From CAZVEV01 sp964625865 (lineage in GTDB: Bacteria; Planctomycetota; Phycisphaerae; SM23-33), in NCBI GenBank assembly GCA_964625865.1, contig CAZVEV010000063.1:1-23978 (forward strand): 23,978 nt of DNA, read 5' to 3'. The notes under the pieces are model-generated. The model did no database searches. It saw only the letters and a program-made list of their open reading frames with translations, and was not told the DNA's origin. This document shows positions 15,621 to 23,836 of this stretch, piece after piece. A program made the position numbers and the translations under genes. The first letter of the stretch is position 1. The number at the start of each line of letters is the position of its first letter.

Positions 15621-16781
15621 TCACGAGGGCGTCGCCTCACGGGCAGGCCCTGCCGCGGCCCCGCCAGTTTCGATCTTGTCCGGAGCGTCGGGGCGGATCG
15701 TGCCCGAGATCTTCCCGGTGCGGACCATTCCCGCCCAGAAGGTCTCCATGGCGTCAATCATCGCCTCATCCTTGTCTTCGATAGCGACTTTGATTCCCGC
15801 CGCAAGGGCGGTCTTGGCCTCATCGCCCCTGCCGCTGAACCAGCGGAAGTAGGCCAGCACCAGTAGAGCGTCCATGTCATCGCGCGCCTTGGTCAGATAG
15901 CTCTCCAGACCGTCGAGGCGTTGAACATATCTTCCCACGGCGGCCGCGTCCTGCCCGTAGAACGCCTTCGGATCCAGAGGCACCATCGGTAGCTCCGGAA
16001 AGTACTTCAGCGTCTGGCGAAGGTAATGTGCCGTCGATGTATAGGAGAGGCTCGACGTGGCAAAGCGTGCATGGGCCAAGCCTAAGAGGGTCTCCGGTGC
16101 ACGAGGAGCGATGTACCCTGCCATCTCGAAGTAGTTGAACGCATCGGCAAAATCGCCCAGTTGGAAGGCCTTCTCACCCAGCGCGAGGTAGTAGGCGTAT
16201 CGGCTCTGCCCCGGCGGGATGAGCGAAGTAATCGGCTTGGCGGCCTTTCCGCTGTCGGCCAGCGTGGTTTGACTCACCTCCCGCAGATACGTTCGAGCGG
16301 CGCCGAGGGAAGGGTCGGCCGACAGAATTGCGCCGCGGATATCGCCTGCGCCGAGATACGCGGAACTCGGCATGCCCTGGGGCTGGAAACGTGTGCGGCC
16401 CCCTCTGGGCTTGCGGACGCCGGCGATCCCTATCTCCGGAGGCGCGGAAGTCCGTGGAAGGCCCAACAACCCGGTTCCCGGTGTCGTGAGGGAACTGCGC
16501 AGAGGCGACGCCGTCGACCGGGTGAGCCCCCCCCGCAGGGAAAACGGCGATGTGGTGATGGTACTTTGGAGAATGCCCGTTCTGCCCGTTGCGCTACTAC
16601 CGCTCAGCGAACCCAGACCAAAAGCCTGGTTGCCGAAGTTGCGCGTCGCGTTACCGACGCCTACCCTGGACAAGCTGCCGGGGGTCCTGATGTAGGCTTC
16701 TCCGCGCGTCTGGGCCGTCGCTGGCGCAACGAGACAGAACGCCAGCGTGCAAACCCCTATTGTCAAGACGGCTCGTCTCAT
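15621..16781 (-). CDS. Exported protein with low-complexity N region and TPR-like helices
   Basis: A 386-aa protein with a clear signal peptide (MRRAVLTIGVCTLAFCLVAPATA, cleavage near residue 23-24). The next 130 or so residues are rich in Ser, Gly, Thr, Arg and Pro, with no domain I recognise. From about residue 195 come helical repeats of TPR character (AYYLALGEKAFQLGDFADAF, then APETLLGLAHARFA). Another helical pair follows near the C terminus (LLVLAYFRWFSGRGDEAKTAL). It is probably a periplasmic or surface scaffold. Exopolysaccharide loci often include TPR proteins, but no partner can be named. ATG 16781 is supported by GAAGGAA about seven bases upstream on its strand. It shares a 128-base divergent promoter region with the + strand gene at 16910. 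Confidence 0.75.
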   Translation of the reverse strand: MRRAVLTIGVCTLAFCLVAPATAQTRGEAYIRTPGSLSRVGVGNATRNFGNQAFGLGSLSGSSATGRTGILQSTITTSPFSLRGGLTRSTASPLRSSLTTPGTGLLGLPRTSAPPEIGIAGVRKPRGGRTRFQPQGMPSSAYLGAGDIRGAILSADPSLGAARTYLREVSQTTLADSGKAAKPITSLIPPGQSRYAYYLALGEKAFQLGDFADAFNYFEMAGYIAPRAPETLLGLAHARFATSSLSYTSTAHYLRQTLKYFPELPMVPLDPKAFYGQDAAAVGRYVQRLDGLESYLTKARDDMDALLVLAYFRWFSGRGDEAKTALAAGIKVAIEDKDEAMIDAMETFWAGMVRTGKISGTIRPDAPDKIETGGAAAGPAREATPS

Positions 16782-16818
16782 GGCTCTGTTCCTTCACGTA
16801 TACGCATAGGTTCTCTTT

Positions 16819-16824
16819 ATTATA
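16819..16824 (-). promoter_or_regulatory. Candidate -10 box in the divergent intergenic region
   Basis: On the - strand this hexamer is a perfect TATAAT. It lies about 37 bases before ATG 16781, so a transcript would have a leader of roughly 30 bases. No good -35 hexamer is seen at 16-19 bases. On the + strand the overlapping TATACT at 16821-16826 could serve the gene at 16910, again without a clear -35. The evidence is limited to A+T-rich sequence in an otherwise G+C-rich region and its position. Confidence 0.35.
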
Positions 16825-16909
16825 CTCGATCATTCAGGCCATTGGTCTTAGAAAACCCCCGGAAATATTGGCTGGCCCGGATTGTCGAGGCTGTGGTATC
16901 CTCCCGTAT

Positions 16910-19582
16910 ATGTTCACCAGATCGCACATAACGTGGGCGGGTTCGGTGGTGTTGTCGATCATGTCGGCATCCCTGACCGCCTCGATCTCGTTTGGTGCCG
17001 CTCCTGTGCTGGTAGAGGGATTCGAGACCCCGGCTAGCGTCAAGGCCGTCGTTGGTCCCGCGGACAAGCGCGTGGTGTTGCAGACCACTGCAGGCAAACC
17101 CTACGTTACACAAGGCATGCAGGCCGGGCTGATTCCGCCCGGGACGACCGTTAGTTTCGCCATCAGTGCCATGAAACTCGACGCGGCGGCTTGGCTCAGG
17201 ATCGACACGGTGGCCTTGGAGACCCAGCCCCATCCGGTCTTGGTGTCCTTCAACGGCATGGGGATCAGCGCTGTCATACCGGCGTACCTCCAGCCGGGAA
17301 GCGACACGCTGGCGTTGCCTCTGGCAGTTGCTCACGCAAGCGCCGGAAAGGCCTGGCCGGAATCGGGCGTGAGCGTGTCGCTGAAAAACACGGGGCAGAT
17401 GCCCCTGATTGTCGATAACGTCCGCCTCGAAGCACCTGCCCCGGCACCCAAAGGGGCCGTCCTGCTGGATTACGGCCCCAGGTCCGGACTGCGGCGCCAA
17501 GTCGTCTGGCCCGGATTCTCCCCGGGCGGCGGCGAGAGTGATCCAGTCAAATGGGGGTCTTCCCGTTCGCATCCGGCTGGTACAGGCGGCTGGCCCGACC
17601 CGTTGGGACGCGACTTCGTCGGGCCGGCCTTGGGCGTCAAGGCCGTGGACAGCATCACGCTCGGGTCGGGTACGAAGAGCGTCTCGGCCTGGCTGTGGCT
17701 GACACACTACGGGGATGGCTACGCGCAGCCCCCCGAGTACGCGGCGATGTTTGGACGCAGGGCACTGATACGAGGACGGTTGGAGCGACGGGAGATGCTC
17801 GGCCCGCAGGGACTGCTCGAGGGCGCGGGGGGGGACTGGACGCCGCAGTGGTTCGACCAGGAGTACTCGGGCCAGTTCGTTCAGGTGGTCCAGGTCACTG
17901 CAGGGGGCACTAAGAGGCGGGTTGACCTGGCAAACTGCCAACTTGCCGCCGCAGTGATGGTCCCCCTGGCCGGGCGGAATGCCATGGGTGATTACGTTAA
18001 ACAGGTTCAGCGCGATCTGTCGCGATACAGGCGGCAGTTCGTTGTTGGCGCGACGCGTCACGTGCGCTGCGGGGTCGCTCCGACAGCCAGCGAGGCACGA
18101 ACCGGGGCGATGGTCTTTGTTCCACCAAAGGGGCGAGGTTTCGAGGCCAACTGGGTCCCCCGCGGAGCCGACCGGGCCAGTCGCATCAGCGTTACCGCCG
18201 CCTCGGGAATGAGTATCGTCGTCCCGCTGGCCGTCGTGCCTCTCCAGTCGACCCGGAGCTTCAGCATATCGGCGTCGTCGCTGCGCTCGCAGGCCGGCCG
18301 AAGCCTCGCCTTCGAAAGACCCGGGCTCACCGCGTACGGCCTTCAGAGGGTCCCTCGTGCCGTTGCGGCGGGCATCGAGTTTCAGCCATGGATTCTGATC
18401 CCGCCGGCGCGGGTCCGGGCCGAGGCGGGCAGCGTCTGCATGATCGTATTGACCGGGCGCCTCCGTCCGGGCATGAAAGCTGGACGCTATGCGGGAACGG
18501 TGACGATCGCACGATCAGGTCTGCGAACCGAAGTTCCGCTGGCCGTCAATGTTCTCGGGTTTGCGGTCGATGGCACTTCCGAGCCGATGATCGGCGTCCG
18601 AACCAGCGTCAAGGCAAGCGATTTCTACCGTACGCTCTCGGAGTCGTTGTCGCCGGATCAGCAGGCGATAGAAACCGCCACGGTCCGCAGGAAACTCCTG
18701 GCTGCCGGTGTGGACAGCCTTTGGCTACCCGGGGTCTCTGTTATTGACGAGTCGCTCTCATCATCAGCGTGTATTGCGAGCCTCAGGGGGTTCCCCTCGG
18801 ATATAGCCGTGCGCGGACCGATCGTGTTCTCCGGACGATATGAGGCGGCTGACATTCCCAATGCGGCGGCCAAGACGCTCTCGTTCGCTAATGCCGCCAA
18901 GATCAAGCGACGCTATCTCGCCTGGTACAGCACGGGAAGTCTCGCCACAAAGGACAACGCTGCCGGTGCTGCCCTGGCGCGGGTCGAGAAGGGTTCGAGC
19001 ATGATGCTGCTGAGGGGCAGTTCACTGCTCGAGGCCACGGACGCCGATGTCACCGCCCTCGCGCCATGGTCAGCCCTGCTGGTCACGCCCGACGTCGAGG
19101 GAATGAGCAAGGTCATTGCGCGGGCCAAAGTCGGCGGCGTCAAACACGTCTATCTCTATTCCATGTACCCGAACCGGTATATGTGCGGCTTCTACAGTTG
19201 TGCCGTCGGAGCTGCGGGCAGCTATGTCTATGGCGTGGGGCTCGATGCGGGCGGTCCCTACAGCGGATACAGTATCAATGGGCGGGGGCTTCTGGCAGTT
19301 CAGTCCGACGGCACGCTGGCACCCACGCTGGCGCTGTTACGACTGTGGCAGGGGCGAAGTGACTACAGCCTAATGACCGGCTGCAAGGCCCTGGTCAAGA
19401 AGCATGGCAACGCCGCGGCCCCGCTTGCTGCCGTGCTGCGGAAGATCACAGCGGCGGCCAACGCAAACGCGGGCACGTCCTTCGACCCGTCGCTGATGAC
19501 CAACACCGTTGTCTCGCCGGCCACCATGGACTCTTGGCGCGCCGAACTGTTTGCCGCTGCGGCGAAACTCCTCAAGGGTTAG
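16910..19582 (+). CDS. Large exported protein, distantly GH123/DUF4091-like
   Basis: An 890-aa secreted protein. I chose ATG 16910 because it gives a proper signal peptide (MFTRSHITWAGSVVLSIMSA, cleavage near FGAA). The longer open frame from 16760 adds 50 residues that run through the divergent promoter region. The first 170 or so mature residues look like a beta-sandwich carbohydrate-binding module (VEGFETPASVKAVVG to LIVDNVRLEAP). The middle has AGRYAGTVTIA followed by EVPLAVNVLGF, a pattern seen in GH123/DUF4091-type proteins before the catalytic barrel. Near the C terminus, LLRLWQGRSDYSLMTGCKALVKK resembles the 'LR.G..DYE.L' segment of those proteins. I cannot identify catalytic acids with confidence. 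A role in binding or trimming polysaccharide outside the cell is inference. No strong Shine-Dalgarno precedes the start. It converges on the DUF2723 gene with a 19-base gap. Confidence 0.72.
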   Translation: MFTRSHITWAGSVVLSIMSASLTASISFGAAPVLVEGFETPASVKAVVGPADKRVVLQTTAGKPYVTQGMQAGLIPPGTTVSFAISAMKLDAAAWLRIDTVALETQPHPVLVSFNGMGISAVIPAYLQPGSDTLALPLAVAHASAGKAWPESGVSVSLKNTGQMPLIVDNVRLEAPAPAPKGAVLLDYGPRSGLRRQVVWPGFSPGGGESDPVKWGSSRSHPAGTGGWPDPLGRDFVGPALGVKAVDSITLGSGTKSVSAWLWLTHYGDGYAQPPEYAAMFGRRALIRGRLERREMLGPQGLLEGAGGDWTPQWFDQEYSGQFVQVVQVTAGGTKRRVDLANCQLAAAVMVPLAGRNAMGDYVKQVQRDLSRYRRQFVVGATRHVRCGVAPTASEARTGAMVFVPPKGRGFEANWVPRGADRASRISVTAASGMSIVVPLAVVPLQSTRSFSISASSLRSQAGRSLAFERPGLTAYGLQRVPRAVAAGIEFQPWILIPPARVRAEAGSVCMIVLTGRLRPGMKAGRYAGTVTIARSGLRTEVPLAVNVLGFAVDGTSEPMIGVRTSVKASDFYRTLSESLSPDQQAIETATVRRKLLAAGVDSLWLPGVSVIDESLSSSACIASLRGFPSDIAVRGPIVFSGRYEAADIPNAAAKTLSFANAAKIKRRYLAWYSTGSLATKDNAAGAALARVEKGSSMMLLRGSSLLEATDADVTALAPWSALLVTPDVEGMSKVIARAKVGGVKHVYLYSMYPNRYMCGFYSCAVGAAGSYVYGVGLDAGGPYSGYSINGRGLLAVQSDGTLAPTLALLRLWQGRSDYSLMTGCKALVKKHGNAAAPLAAVLRKITAAANANAGTSFDPSLMTNTVVSPATMDSWRAELFAAAAKLLKG

Positions 19583-19601
19583 ACTCAGGCTGTCTGCACC
19601 T

Positions 19602-21143
19602 TCATCGGAATGCCTCATTCTGCCACCCTGCACAGCGGTACAGGGCTTGCCCGTCGGCAGGTTCGTCGAACCGTGCATCTTCGGCAAGCCTGCCCGTAGG
19701 GGGATGGCTCAGGTACAGTTTGCGATCCCCCAACGCCGCCCGGAACGTCGCCGGGTCACCATCGTAGTTCCACGTGCCCCGGCCCGACAGATGCACCGCC
19801 ACACTCGGCCAGAGTCCCCCGCGATGCTGGGCTGCCCGTATCGCCTCGTCAGCCGTGCTGTCGGTCAGAATCACACCGCCCGGTCCCGCCTGCCGCAGCG
19901 CCGCGAATGCGAAACGTTCAGCCGAATCCTCATTCTGCTTCCACGGGACCAGCCAGTATCTCAGCTCGTTACGAAAACGCTGCCGCTCGGGGAGGTCAAC
20001 TCCCGCCAAGCTCGCAAGAGCAGGTGCGGCCGCAAAGAACACCGGCGCCACCGCGATGGACACTCCACAAGCCACCATCGCCACAACCTGCCACCGTCGC
20101 GACCGCTCGGCCAATTCCGCCAGGCCCACCGCCGCCGCTAAGGCTACCATTACAAGCGTCGGTAGGACGAAGGTGAACTGGTCCGGAACGTTATACCGTG
20201 CCACGAACACCACGTGGATGACTGTGATTGCTCCCAACGACCCGGCCAGCGCCCCGCCCAGGCGGCGACGCAGGCGCGCCCAGCCCACGATCGCCATCGG
20301 GCCGAGCAGGCCTGCAAGGTTCATCGCCATCAGCGCTGCGTTCTCTTTCACGTGCATTGACACGGCCGAAACATTAAGTACCTTCCCGCCGTATCCTCCC
20401 ACCAATGCCGACCGGACTGCCCCGACCAGACTGCCCGTGGCCACCGCCTCATGACCGATCATCGCCAAGTACCACCCGGCCCCCACACAGAATGCCCCAG
20501 CCGCAGCGGCCAGCGACCACGCAGGCAGCCGCCGCTTGGCTACCAGCACAATCACTACCGTCAGATACACCGGCAAGGGCAGTAGCGAGAAATTGTGCAC
20601 GCACCATCCGAGCCCGCTGACCAGGGCCAGTCCGGCCAGCGTGCCCCAGCGCGGGCGGCGAATCAGCATCACCAGAAGCCATATCTCCCCCGTCAGGCCC
20701 GCGACGGACCAGGTGTAGACCTCGGCAATTGTGGACAGCCACCAAACCGTGTGGGAGACCGACAGCATGCATGCGACCGCCACACCGATCCATCGACGCC
20801 CTGTCAACAGCGTCGCTACAGCCATCACGTTCGCCAGCGCCACAGCCATCCCCATCCCGCTGAAGAAGTTTAGCCTCGCCGCGAACGGCCCTATGGGGAT
20901 CGACGTCACCACACGTCCGGCCGCGATGTACAGCGGATGGGCCAGCGCCAACCCTAGACTGCCCGTGTAGTCACCCGTCATCACGCGCCATTGGAAGTTG
21001 CCGCTATCCTGCCAACTGACGCCCCGCTGGCATGTCGCCAGATACAGCAGAGAGAAGACGATGAAGCAGATGCACCACCACGCATGGGTCGATCCCATGA
21101 CGCGGAGCGGACGAGAGGGCAGAGACGATGACGGTTCCGTCAT
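19602..21143 (-). CDS. DUF2723-family polytopic membrane protein (PMT/GT39-like)
   Basis: An integral membrane protein of 513 aa from the chosen start, with many hydrophobic helices. The first luminal-type loop has WQDSGNFQW, then ALAHPLYIAAGRV and FAARLNFFSG. This matches the DUF2723 pattern (W-D-S-G-E/F, AHP-G, R-N-S) of the protein O-mannosyltransferase-like superfamily, GT-C fold. EVYTWS follows. Such proteins are thought to move sugars from polyprenyl-phosphate donors outside the membrane; the target here is unknown. The C-terminal 110 residues form a soluble domain (VILTDSTADEAIRAA). The start is uncertain. The open frame reaches ATG 21263, but the extra 40 residues are arginine-rich and unlike the family. 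ATG 21143 is preferred and ATG 21098 is possible. None has a convincing Shine-Dalgarno. Confidence 0.8.
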   Translation of the reverse strand: MTEPSSSLPSRPLRVMGSTHAWWCICFIVFSLLYLATCQRGVSWQDSGNFQWRVMTGDYTGSLGLALAHPLYIAAGRVVTSIPIGPFAARLNFFSGMGMAVALANVMAVATLLTGRRWIGVAVACMLSVSHTVWWLSTIAEVYTWSVAGLTGEIWLLVMLIRRPRWGTLAGLALVSGLGWCVHNFSLLPLPVYLTVVIVLVAKRRLPAWSLAAAAGAFCVGAGWYLAMIGHEAVATGSLVGAVRSALVGGYGGKVLNVSAVSMHVKENAALMAMNLAGLLGPMAIVGWARLRRRLGGALAGSLGAITVIHVVFVARYNVPDQFTFVLPTLVMVALAAAVGLAELAERSRRWQVVAMVACGVSIAVAPVFFAAAPALASLAGVDLPERQRFRNELRYWLVPWKQNEDSAERFAFAALRQAGPGGVILTDSTADEAIRAAQHRGGLWPSVAVHLSGRGTWNYDGDPATFRAALGDRKLYLSHPPTGRLAEDARFDEPADGQALYRCAGWQNEAFR

Positions 21144-21287
21144 GCGTGATGTTATCGGCGTTTGCGGGACAAGAGGCAAGCAAACTCCGCGGCGCGGAGG
21201 CCGGCGACGACGTGAACCGGCACGACGCTGCATGGACGGGGCGGTCAGGCCGGAGGAACGCATGCGGCAAAGGCTGTGTCCGTGCGA

Positions 21288-21794
21288 TTACCCGTCGCCC
21301 GGTTCCTGGATGGTCGAACCGTTCAAGAATCCGTTCCAGAAGTCGTTGTATGGGATACGTCCGACACGGCGGTTTCGTTCCTTACCATCAGGGCCTATGA
21401 TCAGGATGGTGGGCAACTTGCGTATCTGGTGGGTCTTGGCCAGAGTTGAGTCAAGACCTGATGTGAGTTTGACCTTAACGCGGATGAACTTGCCGTCGGC
21501 CAGTGCCTTGTCAGCCTCTATTCTCCCGAGGTGCTTCTTCAGGTCCCATACGGCGTCGCCTGAGAGGCTTTTGTAGAAAAGGACCAAAACAGGGCGGTTG
21601 TCCTGTTGGCCTCGCTTCAGTGCAGCGGTCAGGTTGTCCCCCCAGCCCGGCAGTGTCGGGCCGCTGCGCTGCGAGTAGTACACGATCGAAGCGGCGACAA
21701 GGACGACGGCGAAGAAGATGAACTTCACGCGTCGGTCTGCAGTCCGCTTGGCGCTGTTGGATCCGGTTGGGGCCTTGTTGTCCTTGTCCATCAT
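21288..21794 (-). CDS. Membrane-anchored thioredoxin-fold protein lacking CxxC
   Basis: A 168-aa protein with a single N-terminal transmembrane helix (FIFFAVVLVAASIVYY, about residues 25-40), then a thioredoxin-like domain facing the periplasm. The strand RPVLVLFYKS is followed by LSGDAVWDLKK where a thioredoxin would have WCxxC, so both redox cysteines are missing. The cis-proline motif is kept (KLPTILIIGPDG). A disulfide oxidoreductase role is therefore unlikely; a chaperone or binding role is inference. I chose ATG 21794 because GGAAAG lies about eight bases upstream on its strand. The open frame continues to 21911, but those 39 residues look non-conserved. It precedes the DUF2723 gene on the same strand and may be cotranscribed with it. 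Confidence 0.75.
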   Translation of the reverse strand: MMDKDNKAPTGSNSAKRTADRRVKFIFFAVVLVAASIVYYSQRSGPTLPGWGDNLTAALKRGQQDNRPVLVLFYKSLSGDAVWDLKKHLGRIEADKALADGKFIRVKVKLTSGLDSTLAKTHQIRKLPTILIIGPDGKERNRRVGRIPYNDFWNGFLNGSTIQEPGDG

Positions 21795-22007
21795 TGCGCT
21801 GCTTTCCAGATAAGGGTGATAGTATGTCCTGATGGACCTATCGGCAAGTGGCGGCAACTGCACCAACGAAGATTCCCGCGCAGTGTTCACGGCTGTCCCA
21901 GCCGGTGACATGCCCTGCCGTCCGAGCAGAATGCTACCGGCTACGATTCACCTTGGCCCTGTCGCCCGTCCTGAGCATACTCACACCATAATCGTTCGCG
22001 ATTTTTC

Positions 22008-22036
22008 TTGACATGCTGGCGCCTGGCTGGTACCCT
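22008..22036 (+). promoter_or_regulatory. Candidate sigma-70-type promoter for the DUF2961 gene
   Basis: A perfect -35 TTGACA at 22008-22013 is separated by 17 bases from TACCCT at 22031-22036. A TG dinucleotide sits one base before the -10 (extended -10, TGG). The -10 itself matches the consensus TATAAT at only three positions. Transcription would start near 22043, giving a leader of about 80 bases before ATG 22124. Confidence 0.5.
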
Positions 22037-22110
22037 TACCTATGGAGCGCGTTGGCATTCTTCTGCGGTACAGACGGTGTCTGGCGGGGTCCGGTACTAC
22101 TGGCCTTGGT

Positions 22111-22116
22111 GGGAGG
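22111..22116 (+). promoter_or_regulatory. Shine-Dalgarno GGGAGG fixing the DUF2961 gene start
   Basis: GGGAGG lies seven bases before ATG 22124. The reading frame is open from 22013, but only the ATG at 22124 combines this site with an immediate signal peptide. It is the strongest ribosome binding site seen in the window. Confidence 0.7.
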
Positions 22117-22123
22117 TTTCTCA

Positions 22124-23836
22124 ATGAGAGATCATGTTCCTCTCTTCGCGACGATTCTCCTGGTGTGTTCTCTTCCTGCCAGCACATACGCTGCAGGCGC
22201 ATTCCACGGGTATGAGGCTCTGTCCGACTGGAATGCACTGCCTCTGGCCAAGACACACATGACGGCGGGACTGGCCAGCAGCTACGACCGTGCCGGCGCC
22301 AACATGGATTGGAATCACTACGAATCTCCGGCTGGACACCTTAATGCGTACGACGTCAACGATCCGGACAACGATGATCACGACATCGTCACGACGGTGA
22401 CAACGCTGACCGGCCCTGGTGTAATAACGCGTTTCTGGATGCCTCACGCGACCGCTGATTCCGGCGCCGGTGGCGTGTTTCCGGTTAAGATCACCGTTGA
22501 CGGCACGCTGGCGATCGATACCGATACCGACGCCCTGCTGGGCGGAACGTACAATGCCGCGAACACTGCCCTGTTCAAGGGGCCGCTGGTCACTACGCTC
22601 ATTGGCGGCCAAGTATGCTACGAGCCGATCCCCTTCCAGAACTCGCTGGTCATCGAGACGAAGAACTACGTTGATCCTCCCACCGGCGGGCCGGCTGGCC
22701 GTCACTATTACCAGTACAACCACTACCGATTGCCATCGACAACGCAGGTCACAGCATATGATGGCGCCCTGACGGGCGCTCAGACGGCGGCGAGAGCATC
22801 AACGGTGGATATGCTGAACAACGTCGGGGCCAATCCCGCCGGCACAAGCGTCACCAGCACGGTGGTCAACACAGCCGGGCAGAGCATCGGGGCGGGCAGA
22901 GCCTTGTCCCTGGGAACGATCGGCGGCAGAGGCGTGATTCGTCGGCTGAACGTCAAGATGACTGGTGCGGGCGATGGGGACCTGGACGGGCTGCGGCTGC
23001 GGATCCGATACGATGGCGAGGGTGACAACGCCGTCGACGTGCCGGTTTCACAGTTCTTCGGGGCCGGGCACGAGCGAGTGGCCTACCAGTCGCTTCCGCT
23101 GGGGACCATTGGCGACGACGGGTTCTACTGCTATTGGCCGATGCCGTACCGGCAAGGCGCGGTGGTGGAACTGTACAACAGCACCGGGGGGAGCATCGCC
23201 ATTGATTCCGCGATTGTCGAATATGAACCCGGTGCCGTACCGGCCAGCGCGGGGTATTTCCACGCCGTCTACCGTACGGACAACTCCGTGGGCGTCGACG
23301 GGCAACCGCTCCAGTATCACCAACTGCTCGACGTCTCCGGGCAGGGCCATTATGTGGGCAACTTGCTGAATCTCCGTCGCGAGGGGACCAGCCGCTGGAT
23401 GCTCGAAGGTGATGATCTGATTCTGGTCGACGGTGGCGATGCTTCCGGAGGGGTGACGCTGTACGGTACGGGGCTGGAAGACTGCTATAACGGCGGGTAT
23501 TACTACAACCACGTTGTTGACCAGAGCGATGACGGCGATATCCCGGACCCGACGTCGGGAGTCCGCCCCTTCCACGGTCTGCTGATCATGGAGGATGCCG
23601 ACAGTGGCGCCACCTACGTTCGAACCGACCAATACCGCTGGCTGATTGCCGACGCCGTGCCGTTCAGCGAGGGCATCGAAGTGTTTCAGGAGAGGCATAC
23701 CGGTGGTGAGACGGTGTTTGACTCGACGGCCTTCTACTACATAGGTGTTCCGGAACCAACAAGCATGCTCATCCTATCCAGCGGGCTCCCGGTGCTCTTC
23801 AGTTCGCATAGGCGCAGGCAAACCGTGCGGAGTTGA
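22124..23836 (+). CDS. Exported DUF2961 (GH172-like) protein with PEP-CTERM-like tail
   Basis: A 570-aa protein with a signal peptide (MRDHVPLFATILLVCSLPASTYA, cleavage near residue 23). The body matches DUF2961. GPGVITRFWMPHA starts the first beta-jelly-roll, a second jelly-roll holds VDVPVSQFFGAGH and FYCYWPMPYRQGAVVEL, and LEGDDLILVDGG leads to the family signature GTGLEDCYNGGYYY. Characterised DUF2961 proteins form glycoside hydrolase family GH172 and act on furanosides such as fructan or arabinan linkages; the substrate here is unknown. The C terminus VPEPTSMLILSSGLPVLFSSHRRRQ has the PEP motif, a hydrophobic stretch and a basic end. That is the layout of a PEP-CTERM sorting signal recognised by exosortase, although the hydrophobic part is less regular than usual. 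It is probably a surface-released enzyme linked to the polysaccharide matrix. Start support comes from GGGAGG at 22111-22116. Confidence 0.88.
   Translation: MRDHVPLFATILLVCSLPASTYAAGAFHGYEALSDWNALPLAKTHMTAGLASSYDRAGANMDWNHYESPAGHLNAYDVNDPDNDDHDIVTTVTTLTGPGVITRFWMPHATADSGAGGVFPVKITVDGTLAIDTDTDALLGGTYNAANTALFKGPLVTTLIGGQVCYEPIPFQNSLVIETKNYVDPPTGGPAGRHYYQYNHYRLPSTTQVTAYDGALTGAQTAARASTVDMLNNVGANPAGTSVTSTVVNTAGQSIGAGRALSLGTIGGRGVIRRLNVKMTGAGDGDLDGLRLRIRYDGEGDNAVDVPVSQFFGAGHERVAYQSLPLGTIGDDGFYCYWPMPYRQGAVVELYNSTGGSIAIDSAIVEYEPGAVPASAGYFHAVYRTDNSVGVDGQPLQYHQLLDVSGQGHYVGNLLNLRREGTSRWMLEGDDLILVDGGDASGGVTLYGTGLEDCYNGGYYYNHVVDQSDDGDIPDPTSGVRPFHGLLIMEDADSGATYVRTDQYRWLIADAVPFSEGIEVFQERHTGGETVFDSTAFYYIGVPEPTSMLILSSGLPVLFSSHRRRQTVRS

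Larger units (their letters stand above)
21795..22123. other. Divergent intergenic region, 329 bases
   Basis: The region separates the - strand thioredoxin-fold gene from the + strand DUF2961 gene. It holds the candidate + strand promoter listed separately, a leader of about 80 bases and the GGGAGG ribosome binding site. For the - strand gene I see GGAAAG near its ATG but no convincing -35/-10 pair. Open frames extending into the region from both genes (to 21911 and from 22013) are judged to be non-coding extensions. Confidence 0.6.

Noticed and set aside
16820..18061. 413-codon - strand open frame opposite the large exported protein
   Set aside because: It runs across the divergent promoter region and has no signal or family motif. 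The + strand has a signal peptide and protein-like sequence.
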